The notes under the pieces: generated by a model
Told to the model about the DNA's origin: nothing
Database searches by the model: none
The model's input: only the letters and a program-made list of their open reading frames with translations
Position numbers and translations under genes: made by a program
Shown: piece after piece, positions 45,192 through 55,100 of the stretch
Position numbering within the stretch: position 1 is the first letter of the stretch
Layout: every line of letters begins with the position of its first letter
DNA from: Sphaerulina vaccinii
Lineage: Eukaryota > Ascomycota > Dothideomycetes > Mycosphaerellales > Mycosphaerellaceae
Direction: 5' to 3'
Length of the DNA stretch: 64,000 nucleotides
Assembly: GCA_022570795.1 (NCBI GenBank)
Contig: JAKUDP010000008.1
Location: 1,860,001-1,924,000, forward strand

Positions 45192-46155
45192 TGTGTAGCC
45201 TGGGTAGGGTCAATCTCGGGAAGTTCGAGATGTACGACGAACGATTGGTCTACTAAACAAGCCGTACTGGCAGACGAGCTATTATACTACCTTGGGAGGA
45301 TTTGGGAAAAATGGTGTTGTATATCCTGGCTGACGTTGTTCGAACAGGATTCCCGAAGCTTTACCAAACCTGTCTTGGCGCGTTACTAAGTCTATGTCAA
45401 ACCTGGATATATATGAAGAAGATCGACGCTACCATACGATATGCGTACAGAGAATCACATGAACCGGGCTCCTAACCAGAGGAGTACCTCAATTAAGTTG
45501 GAATGTCTCCACTATCTGCATACCCTCGACAAAGATCTAGAATTCCTCCCAAGATGCTTAGCGGTCATGCCATGGCGAAGAGATACCAATACACATCCTC
45601 GACCGACCGCCGCTGATCAACTACTCCGCTTTCATCAACCGAGTCCTGCTCCTCTACCACTGTCCGACCATCATACTGCGATTCTCTCAAATCCTCATGA
45701 GATTCAGGACAGAAAGGATAGCTCAACTCGTATTCCCATGCGAAGCTTTGGCAGCGAGGTGCAGGCATTACAGCTGAGTCGTTATCGCCTGTCACACTCG
45801 GATCGTCAAGTGGTTCGTCCGCATGGAGGTGGACCATGTCTGATATTGTTGGATGTGTCAATGAAGCTCTAACGGCGAAGAGCGATCATTTGTACCCTTC
45901 GATGCGAACAGCATTCACGAATATTATGATCTCTCGGAATAGACAAACAATCTGCGCCACCAGAGATACTGACATCGATCTACGCAGAGAGGTTGAGAGA
46001 ATGGAGATGGAGAACGTATCCATTCTTCGGACTACTCGATCGCTCAAAACTAACTAAGTACTAAAGACAGGACATCAAACCACGCTCCTCTCCTGCACCC
46101 TCCCCAAGAATGCCTCGCCATCCCATCTCGCGCCTCGGCTGGGGTGAAACGCTTC
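45192..46155. other. Intergenic with degenerate duplicated sequence
   Basis: No intact gene is supported. The minus frame at 45565-45861 (98 codons, acidic) is unrecognised. From about 45890 the sequence is a degraded copy of 46450-46700 (shared CAGCATTCACGAAT and GCGCCACCA blocks). Confidence 0.4.
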
Positions 46156-46311
46156 TCAAGCTCTCACAATCTTCATACGTAGCCCAGCTTTAAGTCCGGC
46201 ACTCTTCCAGCCCTTCACATCGCTGATGTGATCGATCGCTTCTATTAAAGCCTCATTCTCTCTGTAGATCTGATGTGTCAAGTAGCCTGTGTGGGTGTTT
46301 GGTTGACTCAT
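46156..46311 (-). pseudogene. Truncated paralogue of the small ORF at 46677-46985
   Basis: From the ATG at 46311 the frame encodes about 51 residues, including HQIYRENEALIEAIDHISD and VKGWKSAGLKAGLRMK, then meets a stop. The neighbouring ORF has DQIYRQNKDF and AKGWKSAVLRAELRV at the same places and continues 30 residues further. DNA similarity continues beyond the stop on both sides, so this copy appears truncated by mutation. Function is unknown. Confidence 0.4.
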
Positions 46312-46676
46312 TGCGGCGTTTGTATAGTCTAGTAGCATTTGGGACAAAAACCAGCGCCTTTATATAGACTGACTACTCATCGATTCAATGCAGTATACAC
46401 TAATGCCGCAGCGTCGTTTGAATCTGCAGTGAAGTTTAATTGCGTATACTCTACTTCTACCACAATACCCTCCACCTTCAAACAAACAGCATTCACGAAT
46501 GCTTTCTCACGATCCAGCAAACAATCCCCGCGCCACCAAATGCACGACGAGGGAAGTGGGGAGTGACGCGCAGGGAATGGAGATGTACAAGGGAAAAGTG
46601 TATGATGTTGCATTGCCAACAATCTACCCTGCACGCCCACTCGCGCATCCTGAACTTCGGCCAAGCTCGATCGACA

Positions 46677-46985
46677 TCAACAACCCACGCTCTCCAACAT
46701 TCTCCCTAACACTCCAACATGCCTCCTCGTCTCCTCCAGCTCCTTAGCTGAAGTATTCCGCCGGAGCCGTTCACCACAATGCTCCAACCTCGACTCTAAG
46801 TTGACACGCAACTCAGCCCTAAGCACGGCACTCTTCCAACCCTTCGCTTGGCCGAGCTGATCAATGTCTCTGGAGTACCTGTTCTCGAAGTCTTTGTTCT
46901 GTCTGTAGATCTGGTCGCTTGGATGTTTGATTTTGATGAGAGAGGTTTGCCAGTAGTCTCTGAAAGTCTCTGATGTTGGGTTCAT
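46677..46985 (-). CDS. Small unknown protein, tandem-duplicated
   Basis: This frame of 102 residues begins MNPTSETFRDYWQTSL. It is charged and helical (RYSRDIDQLGQAKGWKSAVL, then an Arg/Glu-rich tail), with no signal peptide or membrane segment. Evidence for a gene is the paralogous copy at 46156-46311, which preserves QIYR and KGWKSA. A downstream minus-strand frame (46377-46664) holds AFVNAVCLKVEG, also echoed in the duplicated copy, and might be a second exon through a very short (~39 nt) intron ending at 46647. I cannot decide. The family is unrecognised. Confidence 0.35.
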   Translation of the reverse strand: MNPTSETFRDYWQTSLIKIKHPSDQIYRQNKDFENRYSRDIDQLGQAKGWKSAVLRAELRVNLESRLEHCGERLRRNTSAKELEETRRHVGVLGRMLESVGC

Positions 46986-47160
46986 TATAGCGTCTGTTTA
47001 CTAGTTGGCTTGGAAGTCCCTGGACACTGGAAGCATTTGCACCGGCAGTGGCACTTTTGTACTACTTCCTACCACAGTCGACACCTTCACCACAGAGTGC
47101 TATTTGCTAATAGCAGCAGTGAAGACTTTCCACGCGCTCCTTCTCCTATATTGCCTTCGC

Positions 47161-49536
47161 TCAACCCACCCAAATCTCCCTCGTCACTCCCCGTTTTCTC
47201 CAAACATCATATTCAATCCATTGAACCTTTTTCCTCTTCCCGCCTCCCTCTACAAGTCTCCCAGGATTCATAACATGACATCCCTCATAAGTCATAGCGA
47301 AAGGCGCAGCATCCGCATCCGCTACTATCAATGCATGCGGGAGCGGATATAGTGACATAGCACTATTCGCATAATCCCAATGGACAGGCCTGACTGTCAG
47401 AGGGAAGGGCGATAAGTTTGATTGTGGTAAGAGGGAGAGTATTAGGCGTTTCGCGGATTGTATGGCGTAGCTTTCCGATTGAGGAGTTTCGGTAAGAGCT
47501 GCTGGGGGTGGGGAGTCGATGTTCATCGTTGTTTGTGTGGATTCGAGGTTGTCCGTATCTTCTTCTGTTGTGGGTAGGGCGCCGGACATTGTGATGTCGC
47601 CGTCTTCTTCGCACTCAGGTTCTGGCGCTTCTTCTGACTTTTTGATAGCCTGGCCGTATCTTATGGCGTTTCTTCGAAAGCGGCCGGATATGTTGTCTCT
47701 GAGGACTACGACTTCGTGGGCAGGACCGAATAAGCTTAGTCTTGTGGGATTACTCGTCCAGATTGCTTCGCCGTCTACTTCGCTCTTCTTGGCTCCCACT
47801 TCTGCTTTTGCGTTCGCGAATGCACGTTTGATTCTGCTTGTGAAGAGGTCTGGGACGCTTTCTCGCGGTAAAAGTGTGCTTGCCCCGGCGCTGAAGGAGG
47901 AGGCCCAGGGGTCGTTGTCGCCAGGCACGAATATCCATGTGCAGCTGCGAAGTAGAGTAGGGAAGTCCGACAGAACAGCCGCGAGTTCATTGAAGAGCTC
48001 CTTGTACTCGATAGAGCCAACGCCGGCGCCTGCCATGGCGGCTTTGCTCGAGAAATCGCCTGCTAAGATGAAACCCATCGGAAGTTGATCTGCTGCCTCG
48101 TACTGCTCCAGTAGTTTCCGGAGTGCTGAAAGTGTCGAAGGCTGATCTAGTGTCACTTCCGACATGATGACCATTTTCCGTGCAGTGTCCTCAATATCAG
48201 ATTCCGGTCCGATTAGTCGTGATTCCAGCTTCTTCATCCTCGTTCCCACAGCTCGCTCTGACCCAAGTCCTAGGAAGTCGGCCCAGCCAAAACCACCTCC
48301 TAGATCCTCTGCCTTGAGATTCACGCCTAAAGAGATGTCACGCTTCTCCACAGGAGGACCACCAATCTCCCAGCCGACAAATCTTCCTCCAATAGTTCCA
48401 CCCACACCTCCAGTATTCCCTAGCCCACTCGATCCAGCGCCCGCCCAATCTTCTTCGTACATTCCATCCACCAGCACAATCATGCCAGGGCAGATGTACG
48501 GCTGGCCATCTTGTATGCTCGTAGCATGCTGCAGGTCCAGACTAATGCTCCCACTCAAATCGTTCAATGCTAGTGTGCCTGTAGGGGCAATGACCAGCAT
48601 GCCCAGAAGCAGATGTTGACTCCCTCCTCTACCCAGCAGATTCGCAACAGGCGTGATTTTGTAAAACGTCTTCTCCGTTATAGTCCCTTGCCTCCTAAGC
48701 GCAGGTACGCCGGCAGATATTGATGGTGCTTGAAACGCGGGATTTCTGAGAAGCCTCTGATATATAACATTGTATCGTTCTCTGAACACAGCCGTCTTCT
48801 GCCTCGGGCTGGGGAACAGAGTGGCTTTCGTTTCGATCTTTAAAAAGTGCTTCTTGTCCATATCGAAGGTGAATCGTGGTTGATCAAAGGCGCTCATGAC
48901 TTTCAGCCAACTCCTTGGTTCACTACTCCCATGATCTTCTTCTTCTGCAGCTGGACTTTGCACTCGCAGTCCACTCATGCCATATGAACTCACTTGTCTC
49001 TCCAGTCCGGGTCGATCACCCAGCAGATCAATAGCAGAGTCATTGCCGAATTGAAAGCTGTTTTGTCTGCTCGGATTGAGACTATTCCCTGTTCTAGGAG
49101 TTCCAACTCTGCCACCGCTCATAGACCCTTCCAGTGTCCGCAGTATGGTCTTCAATTTCTCTCCATCCTCCACAATGACAGGTCCATTCTCAGCTTTCCA
49201 TAACTTCGCCACCTCTTCCAACAGTTTCTCGCCAGTCCCTTCTTCCCGCCATGCTGAACCGCAATGCTTGCCAATGAAGCTGGCTAATGCTTGAAGTGCA
49301 GAAGCATGCAGTGTAAGACTGTACTTCTTCGTGAATGTCCGGAAAGCCAAAGGTCGAAGTGTTGCTGGTGGGAGCAGAATAGGCAAGATTGTTGCGATTT
49401 GTGGTTTGAAGGCTGGTGGAGCGGGGATTGGTCGTTTTGCAGCAGTCGGAGGGAATGGATGGACTGGAGTGCCGAATGCTGGAGACGAAGAGAAGGGATT
49501 GAGAGGATTCTGCGTCGAAGCTGTCGGAAACGCCAT
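47161..49536 (-). CDS. DPB2: DNA polymerase epsilon subunit B
   Basis: A single exon encodes 791 residues from the ATG at 49536 (MAFPTASTQNPLNPF). This is the second-largest, non-catalytic subunit of replicative DNA polymerase epsilon, essential for origin firing and leading-strand synthesis in the nucleus. The N-terminal helical domain includes LRPLAFRTFTKKYSLTLHAS. A central OB-like region has FYKITPVANLLGRGG and PGMIVLVDGMYEED. The inactivated phosphoesterase fold shows MGFILAGDFSS, then IFVPGDNDPW, then TSNPTRLSLFGPAHEVVVLR with the metal ligands lost, as usual for B subunits. The C-terminus includes SLYPLPHALIVADADAAPF. The frame stays open upstream to 49656 but the MAFP start fits. An MCB-type box lies 52 bp upstream of the start. 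Confidence 0.93.
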   Translation of the reverse strand: MAFPTASTQNPLNPFSSSPAFGTPVHPFPPTAAKRPIPAPPAFKPQIATILPILLPPATLRPLAFRTFTKKYSLTLHASALQALASFIGKHCGSAWREEGTGEKLLEEVAKLWKAENGPVIVEDGEKLKTILRTLEGSMSGGRVGTPRTGNSLNPSRQNSFQFGNDSAIDLLGDRPGLERQVSSYGMSGLRVQSPAAEEEDHGSSEPRSWLKVMSAFDQPRFTFDMDKKHFLKIETKATLFPSPRQKTAVFRERYNVIYQRLLRNPAFQAPSISAGVPALRRQGTITEKTFYKITPVANLLGRGGSQHLLLGMLVIAPTGTLALNDLSGSISLDLQHATSIQDGQPYICPGMIVLVDGMYEEDWAGAGSSGLGNTGGVGGTIGGRFVGWEIGGPPVEKRDISLGVNLKAEDLGGGFGWADFLGLGSERAVGTRMKKLESRLIGPESDIEDTARKMVIMSEVTLDQPSTLSALRKLLEQYEAADQLPMGFILAGDFSSKAAMAGAGVGSIEYKELFNELAAVLSDFPTLLRSCTWIFVPGDNDPWASSFSAGASTLLPRESVPDLFTSRIKRAFANAKAEVGAKKSEVDGEAIWTSNPTRLSLFGPAHEVVVLRDNISGRFRRNAIRYGQAIKKSEEAPEPECEEDGDITMSGALPTTEEDTDNLESTQTTMNIDSPPPAALTETPQSESYAIQSAKRLILSLLPQSNLSPFPLTVRPVHWDYANSAMSLYPLPHALIVADADAAPFAMTYEGCHVMNPGRLVEGGGKRKKVQWIEYDVWRKRGVTREIWVG

Positions 49537-49587
49537 TATATCACTTTCGTGTATTGTATGGGAGTGTTTCTCAAGACGCGACTCAAT

Positions 49588-49608
49588 TTGACGCGTCGCG
49601 ACTGCCAC
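49588..49608. promoter_or_regulatory. MCB-type box upstream of DPB2 (left copy)
   Basis: The segment contains ACGCGT within TTGACGCGTCGCGACTGCC. ACGCGT is the MluI cell-cycle box bound by MBF, which drives DNA-replication genes at G1/S. The same 21 bases recur exactly at 51889-51909, upstream of the histone chaperone gene. Confidence 0.6.
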
Positions 49609-49663
49609 GTTCTGAAATGGCCGGTGCTTCTCCGAGAAAAGACCGACCAAGACCACGACGACG

Positions 49664-50610
49664 ACGACAAATTACCATCTCGATCTCGCCCACAGCACAT
49701 CCTACACATGCGAGCGCCACGCTTCTGACTTTTCGATAGGTTGTTATTCCAGACCGAGAACAGCGACAGTCCGCAGTGTGAGATTATCGGCAGCGACCGC
49801 CTTGCCGTCTCGCACTAGAACACCCCTACTAGTAATCAACTTGTCTCGATCTCGCACACAAGACATCCTACACATGCGAGCGCCACGCTTCCGATGTTTC
49901 GATAGGTTAATATTCCAGACCGAGAACTGCGAGAGTCTGCAGTACGAGATTGTAGGCAGCGAGCGTCTTACTATCTCGTATACAAGAACACCCCTACTAC
50001 GAACCAACTTGTTTCGATCTCGCATACAAGACATCCTATATGTACGAGCGCCACGCTGCCGACTTATTAGTAGCCTAGGACCTAGGAGCGAAGAGTGCGA
50101 GAGTCCGCAGCGCGAGATCATAGACAGCGGGGCGCCTTACTATCTCGTACCAACTTGTTTCGATCTCGCATACAAGACATCCTATATGTACGAGCGCCAC
50201 GCTGCCGACTTATTAGTAGCCTAGGACCTAGGAGCGAAGATTGCGAGAGTCTGCAATACGGGATTATAGGCAGCGAGCGTCTTGCTATCTCGCTCTACTA
50301 CTACTAACCAACTTATCTCGATCTCGCATACAAGCTATCCTACACATGCGAGCCCCTCGCGTCCGACTTATTATTGTGCTAGGACCTAGAAGCGAGGAGT
50401 GCTAGAGTCCGCAGTGCGAGATGATCGACAGCGAGCGTCTTGCTATCTCGCACCAACTTGTCTCGATCTCGCATATAAGAGGTCCTATACATACAAGCGC
50501 CTCGCTTCCGATGTTTCGATAGCTAAGGAATCGAAAACGACTACTGCGAGAATCTGCAATGCGAGATCATAGGCAGCGAGGTCTTTAGGACTTTGGGCGT
50601 TAGGCTTTGA
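49664..50610 (+). repeat. Tandem array, six units of ~145-168 bp
   Basis: The marker CGATCTCGC occurs at 49681, 49847, 50015, 50161, 50319 and 50464, each followed by a variant of ACAAGACATCCTA and a GCGAGCGCC-like block. Units 3 and 4 are nearly identical, including a palindromic CCTAGGACCTAGG, and the outer units are more diverged. Open frames in the array (for example 49744-50121 -) reflect the periodicity and are not genes. Confidence 0.85.
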
Positions 50611-50649
50611 GAAGAAGAGGAAGACATGCAAATATTCAAAGTCACTATT

Positions 50650-51710
50650 AACGACTATATCTCTCATGTACATATACTGTAGGGGCGTGACTATTAGCCG
50701 TACCGGTGCACTGCCGTCCGTCGAGCGACTGATGTTGAACACAAGAATCCTTCCTGATTCAAGGACATTGACTATATCCGATATGCCAATCTCGATTTCT
50801 TCGCAAGTACAGTCGGGCTTATAATGTCGCGCTGCACCAGATCGTCAAGCCGGGTAGCATCGCATCTTTACACATTGCATCGACTGTGGTCTCTCTGAGT
50901 GCGAACCGAACCGATCCCATGGCATAGATGTACGCTTGCACGCACCCATCGTACTGGAGCTTAATGTCTCGAATGGTCCGAGGGCACCAAGTCGCCTGTT
51001 GGAAGCGATGTTCGAGCGAGGATGACACCGTCATCCGCATCTCGATCTGCAATGCCGTGCCATATGCCTGGCCGTAGAACGTTGCGTATCGCGGAGCAAA
51101 GGGAATCTTGCAGGATATCAATCAGAAAGAGGTGCTCCTGCAATGCCGATACCGCCGCCTCCTGGTCACCGCTTGTGATTTGGTACTCAAAGCACATGGC
51201 AAATGCGACATGCTTCGTTGATAAGTTCCAGATTAGCATGAAAGATACCAGCTCGGCACTTCTCGTCGAACCTTAACACTGTGCTTGAAACGAGCCTAGA
51301 TGTCTGTCCAGGTTCTTATTAGTCCATACTCGCCTACCATCGGGTGTGCTGAGCGTGAATTCTGATATATCAATCTCCCGGTTTGCAGAAGACCTAAGCA
51401 TAGCCAAGTTTGGATGAAAGCAAGTGTTTGCTCGAGTGTCTTGCCGTTCGTGAGATTGAACTTAGGAATTCTGTACTTATCCAATCTGCAAGTACGCCGC
51501 CACGAAGAGACATCCCAGCCCTTGCGGATAGGATATTGGGAGAAGTCGCCACCATCTTACGGTGCCACAGCCAGGAGGGCAATCTCGATGATTGAGCTTC
51601 CAGTCGGAAGAGGTAGGTGGTCCATCGTGCACATCTGGAAGAAGGTCAGCACAACGTGCACACATATATAGCCTTGCCGCCCTTCTGCATAACGTAGGGT
51701 GCATCAGGCT
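50650..51710 (-). pseudogene. Decayed HET-type gene relic without its HET core
   Basis: Reading the minus strand from about 51700 downward, short segments in shifting frames follow the order of large fungal proteins annotated with heterokaryon-incompatibility (HET) domains. These are CARCADLLP, then KYRIPKFNLTNGKTLEQTL, then TLSTPDGRRVWTNKNLDRHL, then MCFEYQITSGDQEAAVSAL, then TWCPRTIRDIKLQYDG, then FNISRSTDGSAPVRLIV. Stops and frameshifts separate them, so no product is made. The similarity ends just where the HET core would begin, and the tandem array starts about 50-100 bp further on. The family assignment is from memory of conserved patterns; the decay itself is visible. Confidence 0.55.
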
Positions 51711-51888
51711 GGAGGATTTCTATCTCTGCCTGGCTGCTGCATGCTGGGCTCAGGTTCTCGAGCGAGAATGGACTCAGATTCAGCATCGACATTCACGAGG
51801 ATGCCATTCCTCTGGAAGTAGAACATCACGTCGAACGTGATGTATTGATGGAGGAGGATAAGAAATTGGGTGGGTGATGGATGTGGAG

Positions 51889-51909
51889 TTGACGCGTCGC
51901 GACTGCCAC
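51889..51909. promoter_or_regulatory. MCB-type box upstream of the NASP-like gene (right copy)
   Basis: This is identical over 21 bases to 49588-49608 and in the same orientation, 152 bp upstream of the histone chaperone ATG. Similarity continues for about 20 further bases on the right side only. Confidence 0.6.
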
Positions 51910-52060
51910 TTTCAAGATGGTCCGTGCCCACCTCGCGTAACACAGCTTGTCGCGTTTTGTCGCAACTTCCTGTTTCTGTTCATCCACATCGACATCGCTT
52001 TTCTCACACGAATCCGCCAGAATCGAAACCATCGCACCATTTATACGATCATCAGTAAAG

Positions 52061-53458
52061 ATGGCTGCAGAAGCGAGTCCCGCAGAGCGACTGGAACAGC
52101 TCAAGGCCGCTGCGACAAAGGCCTACTCGCTTAAGGACTACAACGAGGCCGCTGAACGATACGCAGATGCATGCGAAGTGCAAGACGAGGTCAACGGCGA
52201 AATGGTCAACGAGAATGCCGATCTGCTCTATCTCTATGGAAGATGTCTCTATCACGTCGCCGTCGCCAACTCCGACGTGCTGGGCGGGAAGGTCGCGAGC
52301 AGTGAGGAACCTAAGCGGAAGAAGCGCAAAGTGTCCAAGAAGGAGGAGAACGGCGAAGGAAGCAGCAGCTTAATAGGAGATGTGATCAAGAGTGGCGAGC
52401 AGAAACTGGACGAAGACATCGTAACAGCTGTTGTCGAGAGCAAAGATGGTGTGGTCGCGGAAGGCACAAAAGAGAACACGAAGCCAGGCAACAGCAGCAA
52501 TCCTTTCTTTCAAATATCAGGCGACGACAACTTCACAGACAGCGAAGACGACGGAGAAGATGCCGAGGGCGAGGACGGTGAGGAACAAGAGGATGACTTT
52601 GGCACGGCCTTTGAGATCCTGGACATGGCTAGAATCCTGCTCGAGCGGAAACTGGAAGCTGTATCAGAAAGCAAAGACGAGACGTCAGAAGTGCGGCAGA
52701 TCAAAGAGCGACTGGCAGACACGCGAGACCTTCAGGCGGAGATTGCCTTGGAGAACGAGCGCTTCACAGACGCCATTACCGATACGAGGGCATCGTTAGA
52801 GTTGAGGATGCAACTCTTTCCAGAGGAGAACTCTCTGATCGCAGAAGGACACTACAAGCTGTCCCTGGCGCTCGAATTCGCCTCGAGGACTGTCGCACAA
52901 GATGAGTCGACCGGAGAGAACAAGGTCACACAGATCGATGAAGAGATGCAAGCTGAAGCAGCGAAAGAGATGGAACTTGCGATCGCTTCCACCCGTGCAC
53001 GGTTGACCAAGGAAGAAGCTGGACTGGCTGGTCTCAGCGAGGACAAGAAGGCTGAGCTAGAGATGAAGATCGCAGATGTGAAAGACATGGTTGCAGAAAT
53101 GGAAACACGCCTGACAGAACTTCGCCAACCTGCCCAATCACTCTCCGCCCTGCAAAATCTCGGTCCAGCAGGCGCTCCCGGGTCTGAAGAAGCAGCTATG
53201 CGAGGCATTCTCGGTTCGTTACTAGGTGAAAGCAAGAGTGAACAGGAGAAGCGTATACAAGAAGCCACCGCAAAGGCGAACGATCTGTCAGGAATGGTCA
53301 AGAAGAAGAAACCCAAAGCTGCACCAACACCACTGCAAGAACCGAGCCCAGTCGTGGAAGGCAAGGGAAAGAGAAAGGCTGCAGATTTGACGGATACACT
53401 CCCTTCTGCGAACGGTACAGGCAAGAAAGTCAAATTCGCCGAAGATGAGAACGAGTAG
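52061..53458 (+). CDS. NASP/Hif1-like histone chaperone (SHNi-TPR)
   Basis: A single exon encodes 465 residues from the ATG at 52061 (MAAEASPAERLEQLKAAATK). TPR helices begin at once (AYSLKDYNEAAERYADACEV, then ENADLLYLYGRCLYHVA). A basic patch (PKRKKRKVSKKEEN) and a strongly acidic insertion (DSEDDGEDAEGEDGEEQED) follow. Further TPRs (FEILDMARILLERKLE, then ENSLIAEGHYKLSLALEFA) form the SHNi-TPR region. The C-terminus is basic, with KGKRKAADL and GKKVKFAEDENE. This layout matches NASP, Sim3 and Hif1, nuclear chaperones for H3-H4. They act in S phase, consistent with the MCB-type box upstream and divergent DPB2. Confidence 0.9.
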   Translation: MAAEASPAERLEQLKAAATKAYSLKDYNEAAERYADACEVQDEVNGEMVNENADLLYLYGRCLYHVAVANSDVLGGKVASSEEPKRKKRKVSKKEENGEGSSSLIGDVIKSGEQKLDEDIVTAVVESKDGVVAEGTKENTKPGNSSNPFFQISGDDNFTDSEDDGEDAEGEDGEEQEDDFGTAFEILDMARILLERKLEAVSESKDETSEVRQIKERLADTRDLQAEIALENERFTDAITDTRASLELRMQLFPEENSLIAEGHYKLSLALEFASRTVAQDESTGENKVTQIDEEMQAEAAKEMELAIASTRARLTKEEAGLAGLSEDKKAELEMKIADVKDMVAEMETRLTELRQPAQSLSALQNLGPAGAPGSEEAAMRGILGSLLGESKSEQEKRIQEATAKANDLSGMVKKKKPKAAPTPLQEPSPVVEGKGKRKAADLTDTLPSANGTGKKVKFAEDENE

Positions 53459-53744
53459 AAATGTTTGAGTCGGTTCGAATGGCTTTTCCATTGGCTCACA
53501 TTGAAAGAGTCTTTCCTCGCTTGGCTGGAAAGGCTAATGGACTTGCTATGCTATCTGACAGGAGTTCCCCGATTCTTGGTTGCAATAAGTCTTCTAGAGA
53601 TGCTACTCGATCCGTGGAAACCTCCGAGGTTTCTGATCGGGCTCCTTCGGAGGGCATGGAGGAATTACTTTCTTTCGCTGTAGCTATAACAGGAATGATA
53701 GAACTATCTTTCACTAGAGAATGAAATGAAGCTTTTGTGCCTGA

Positions 53745-54060
53745 TTCACTTACCAAAAATGGGCTTTTTCCGATATCTTGAAATGGCTATGTCCATGCGT
53801 TGGTATCATCTCTGAACGAGCTCAAAATCTCACACTAACACGGTTGTAGGCTTAGTAGGTTAGTCTGCGAAATCTCGCAAGAGGCGGGGACGTTTTTCGC
53901 AACAATTCACTTACTAGAAATGTCTATTTTGGAACTTTTCGAAATGGCTATGTCCCTATATTGAACGTGTCTTTGAAAGGGCCTCGTGAATCTCATACTA
54001 GTACGGTCGTAAGCCTAGTAGCACGGTTCGCGAGGTTGTACAGAAGGAGTGGTCAGAATG
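53745..54060. repeat. Two-copy tandem repeat, unit ~161 bp
   Basis: TTCACTTAC at 53745 and TTCACTTACT at 53906 start two similar units. Both contain AAATGGCTATGTCC, then CTCA-ACTA-ACGG and AGCCTAGTAG-like segments. The copies are well diverged. Together with 53459-53744, in which I see nothing else, it fills the space after the histone chaperone gene. Confidence 0.7.
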
Positions 54061-54087
54061 GGAGGGACATGGTCATATTTATGCTAT

Positions 54088-54297
54088 CTATGACTTGGAA
54101 TCCTCATCATCATCCTTTCCAAACACAGACCCACTAAACATATCTCCAAGCCCCTCACTATTGACTTCTCCATCGCCTCCTCCTTCTGGTCTCTCCTCTG
54201 CTATATCAACCTTCTCCCCAATGCTCTTCTGTCCCTCCCATTCCCTCTCATCAACAGCATGCTTCACCTCGCCATCTTCGGCCTCTCTTTCTCCTCC
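54088..54297 (-). CDS. Possible 3' exon of an unidentified gene
   Basis: A 70-codon minus-strand frame follows a good acceptor (CTGCTAACT...TTCTAG, with branch site) at 54298. It encodes a very acidic, protein-like tail including GDMFSGSVFGKDDDEDSKS. I could not find a matching upstream exon: a GT donor at 54352 gives a typical 55-nt intron, but the phase leads to a stop. It may be a relic or part of a gene with an unusual model. The opposite strand over the same bases is low-complexity Ser/Pro. Confidence 0.28.
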   Translation of the reverse strand, partial: GGEREAEDGEVKHAVDEREWEGQKSIGEKVDIAEERPEGGGDGEVNSEGLGDMFSGSVFGKDDDEDSKS

Positions 54298-55100
54298 CTA
54301 GAAGTAGTAGTTAGCAGATATCTCCGGCTCCCGTAATTGCTTTCAGCGATACATGACTTTGAGCTCAGCACCGCAGTGGATGTAAGCTCAGTGGGACATT
54401 GTCAGTGTCAAGATTTCGGCGACAGCCATTGCCGTTGTTTGCGTGCTTAGCCAGGACTTCCAATTGGTATGGTCCTCGTTGTGGGCGGCATCATCATCGT
54501 CAGTTGGGCGACAGTCGGAATCTTTGTTGTTCATTGTTCTCAAATGTCCAGCGCGTGCGTTGGAGTTGCAGACCTACGGAATGCGGTAGTGTGCGCGTCT
54601 GGCTAGTCGGCAATCGGGTCGCGTCCGAGAGGCTTCAGTGAACATTGGTGTCCCCGTGATGTATGCTGCTTCTCCCACTCGCAACGGCGGCAAGTGTAGA
54701 AACTTGCGCGGGCCCATGTTCCGGTAGAAGTTCGCGAGAACAGCTTCGATGCATCTCTAGCATCTATTTCAGCAGTTCTGGTATCGAGGTACACTATGAT
54801 GATTTAAAGTCAGGTCTGGTGATCGAGTGATGTCTGAACGATCTCTATACGCATTCATGCGGCTCGACTCCGTTCGAGTCTTCGAGATCCAGCTGAAATG
54901 CCATGAAGCGGAAAATACATAATGTTGCTTTCGAAGGAAGTGCCTGGTGTGTACTATACACTCCGTTATCACGGGATCATTGCAAGCTCGCTTGTTCCGG
55001 GTCTATCGTGGTCTGCTTCGCTGATTAGTGTGGCTGCTGAGGAAAGATGAAAGATGGACTGACAGAATACCCTCACAGTGCAGAGCTTAGACATGCTATA
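54298..55100. other. Intergenic, no supported gene
   Basis: Minus-strand frames at 54603-54794 and 54769-54972 have no recognised motif. A start-like MNNKDSDCRPTDDDD segment near 54534 could belong to the uncertain gene at 54088, but no splice model works. Confidence 0.35.

Noticed and set aside
49744..50307. Several 70-148 codon frames in the tandem array
   Set aside because: They arise from the repeat period and repeat the same motif in both strands; no coding constraint is apparent.
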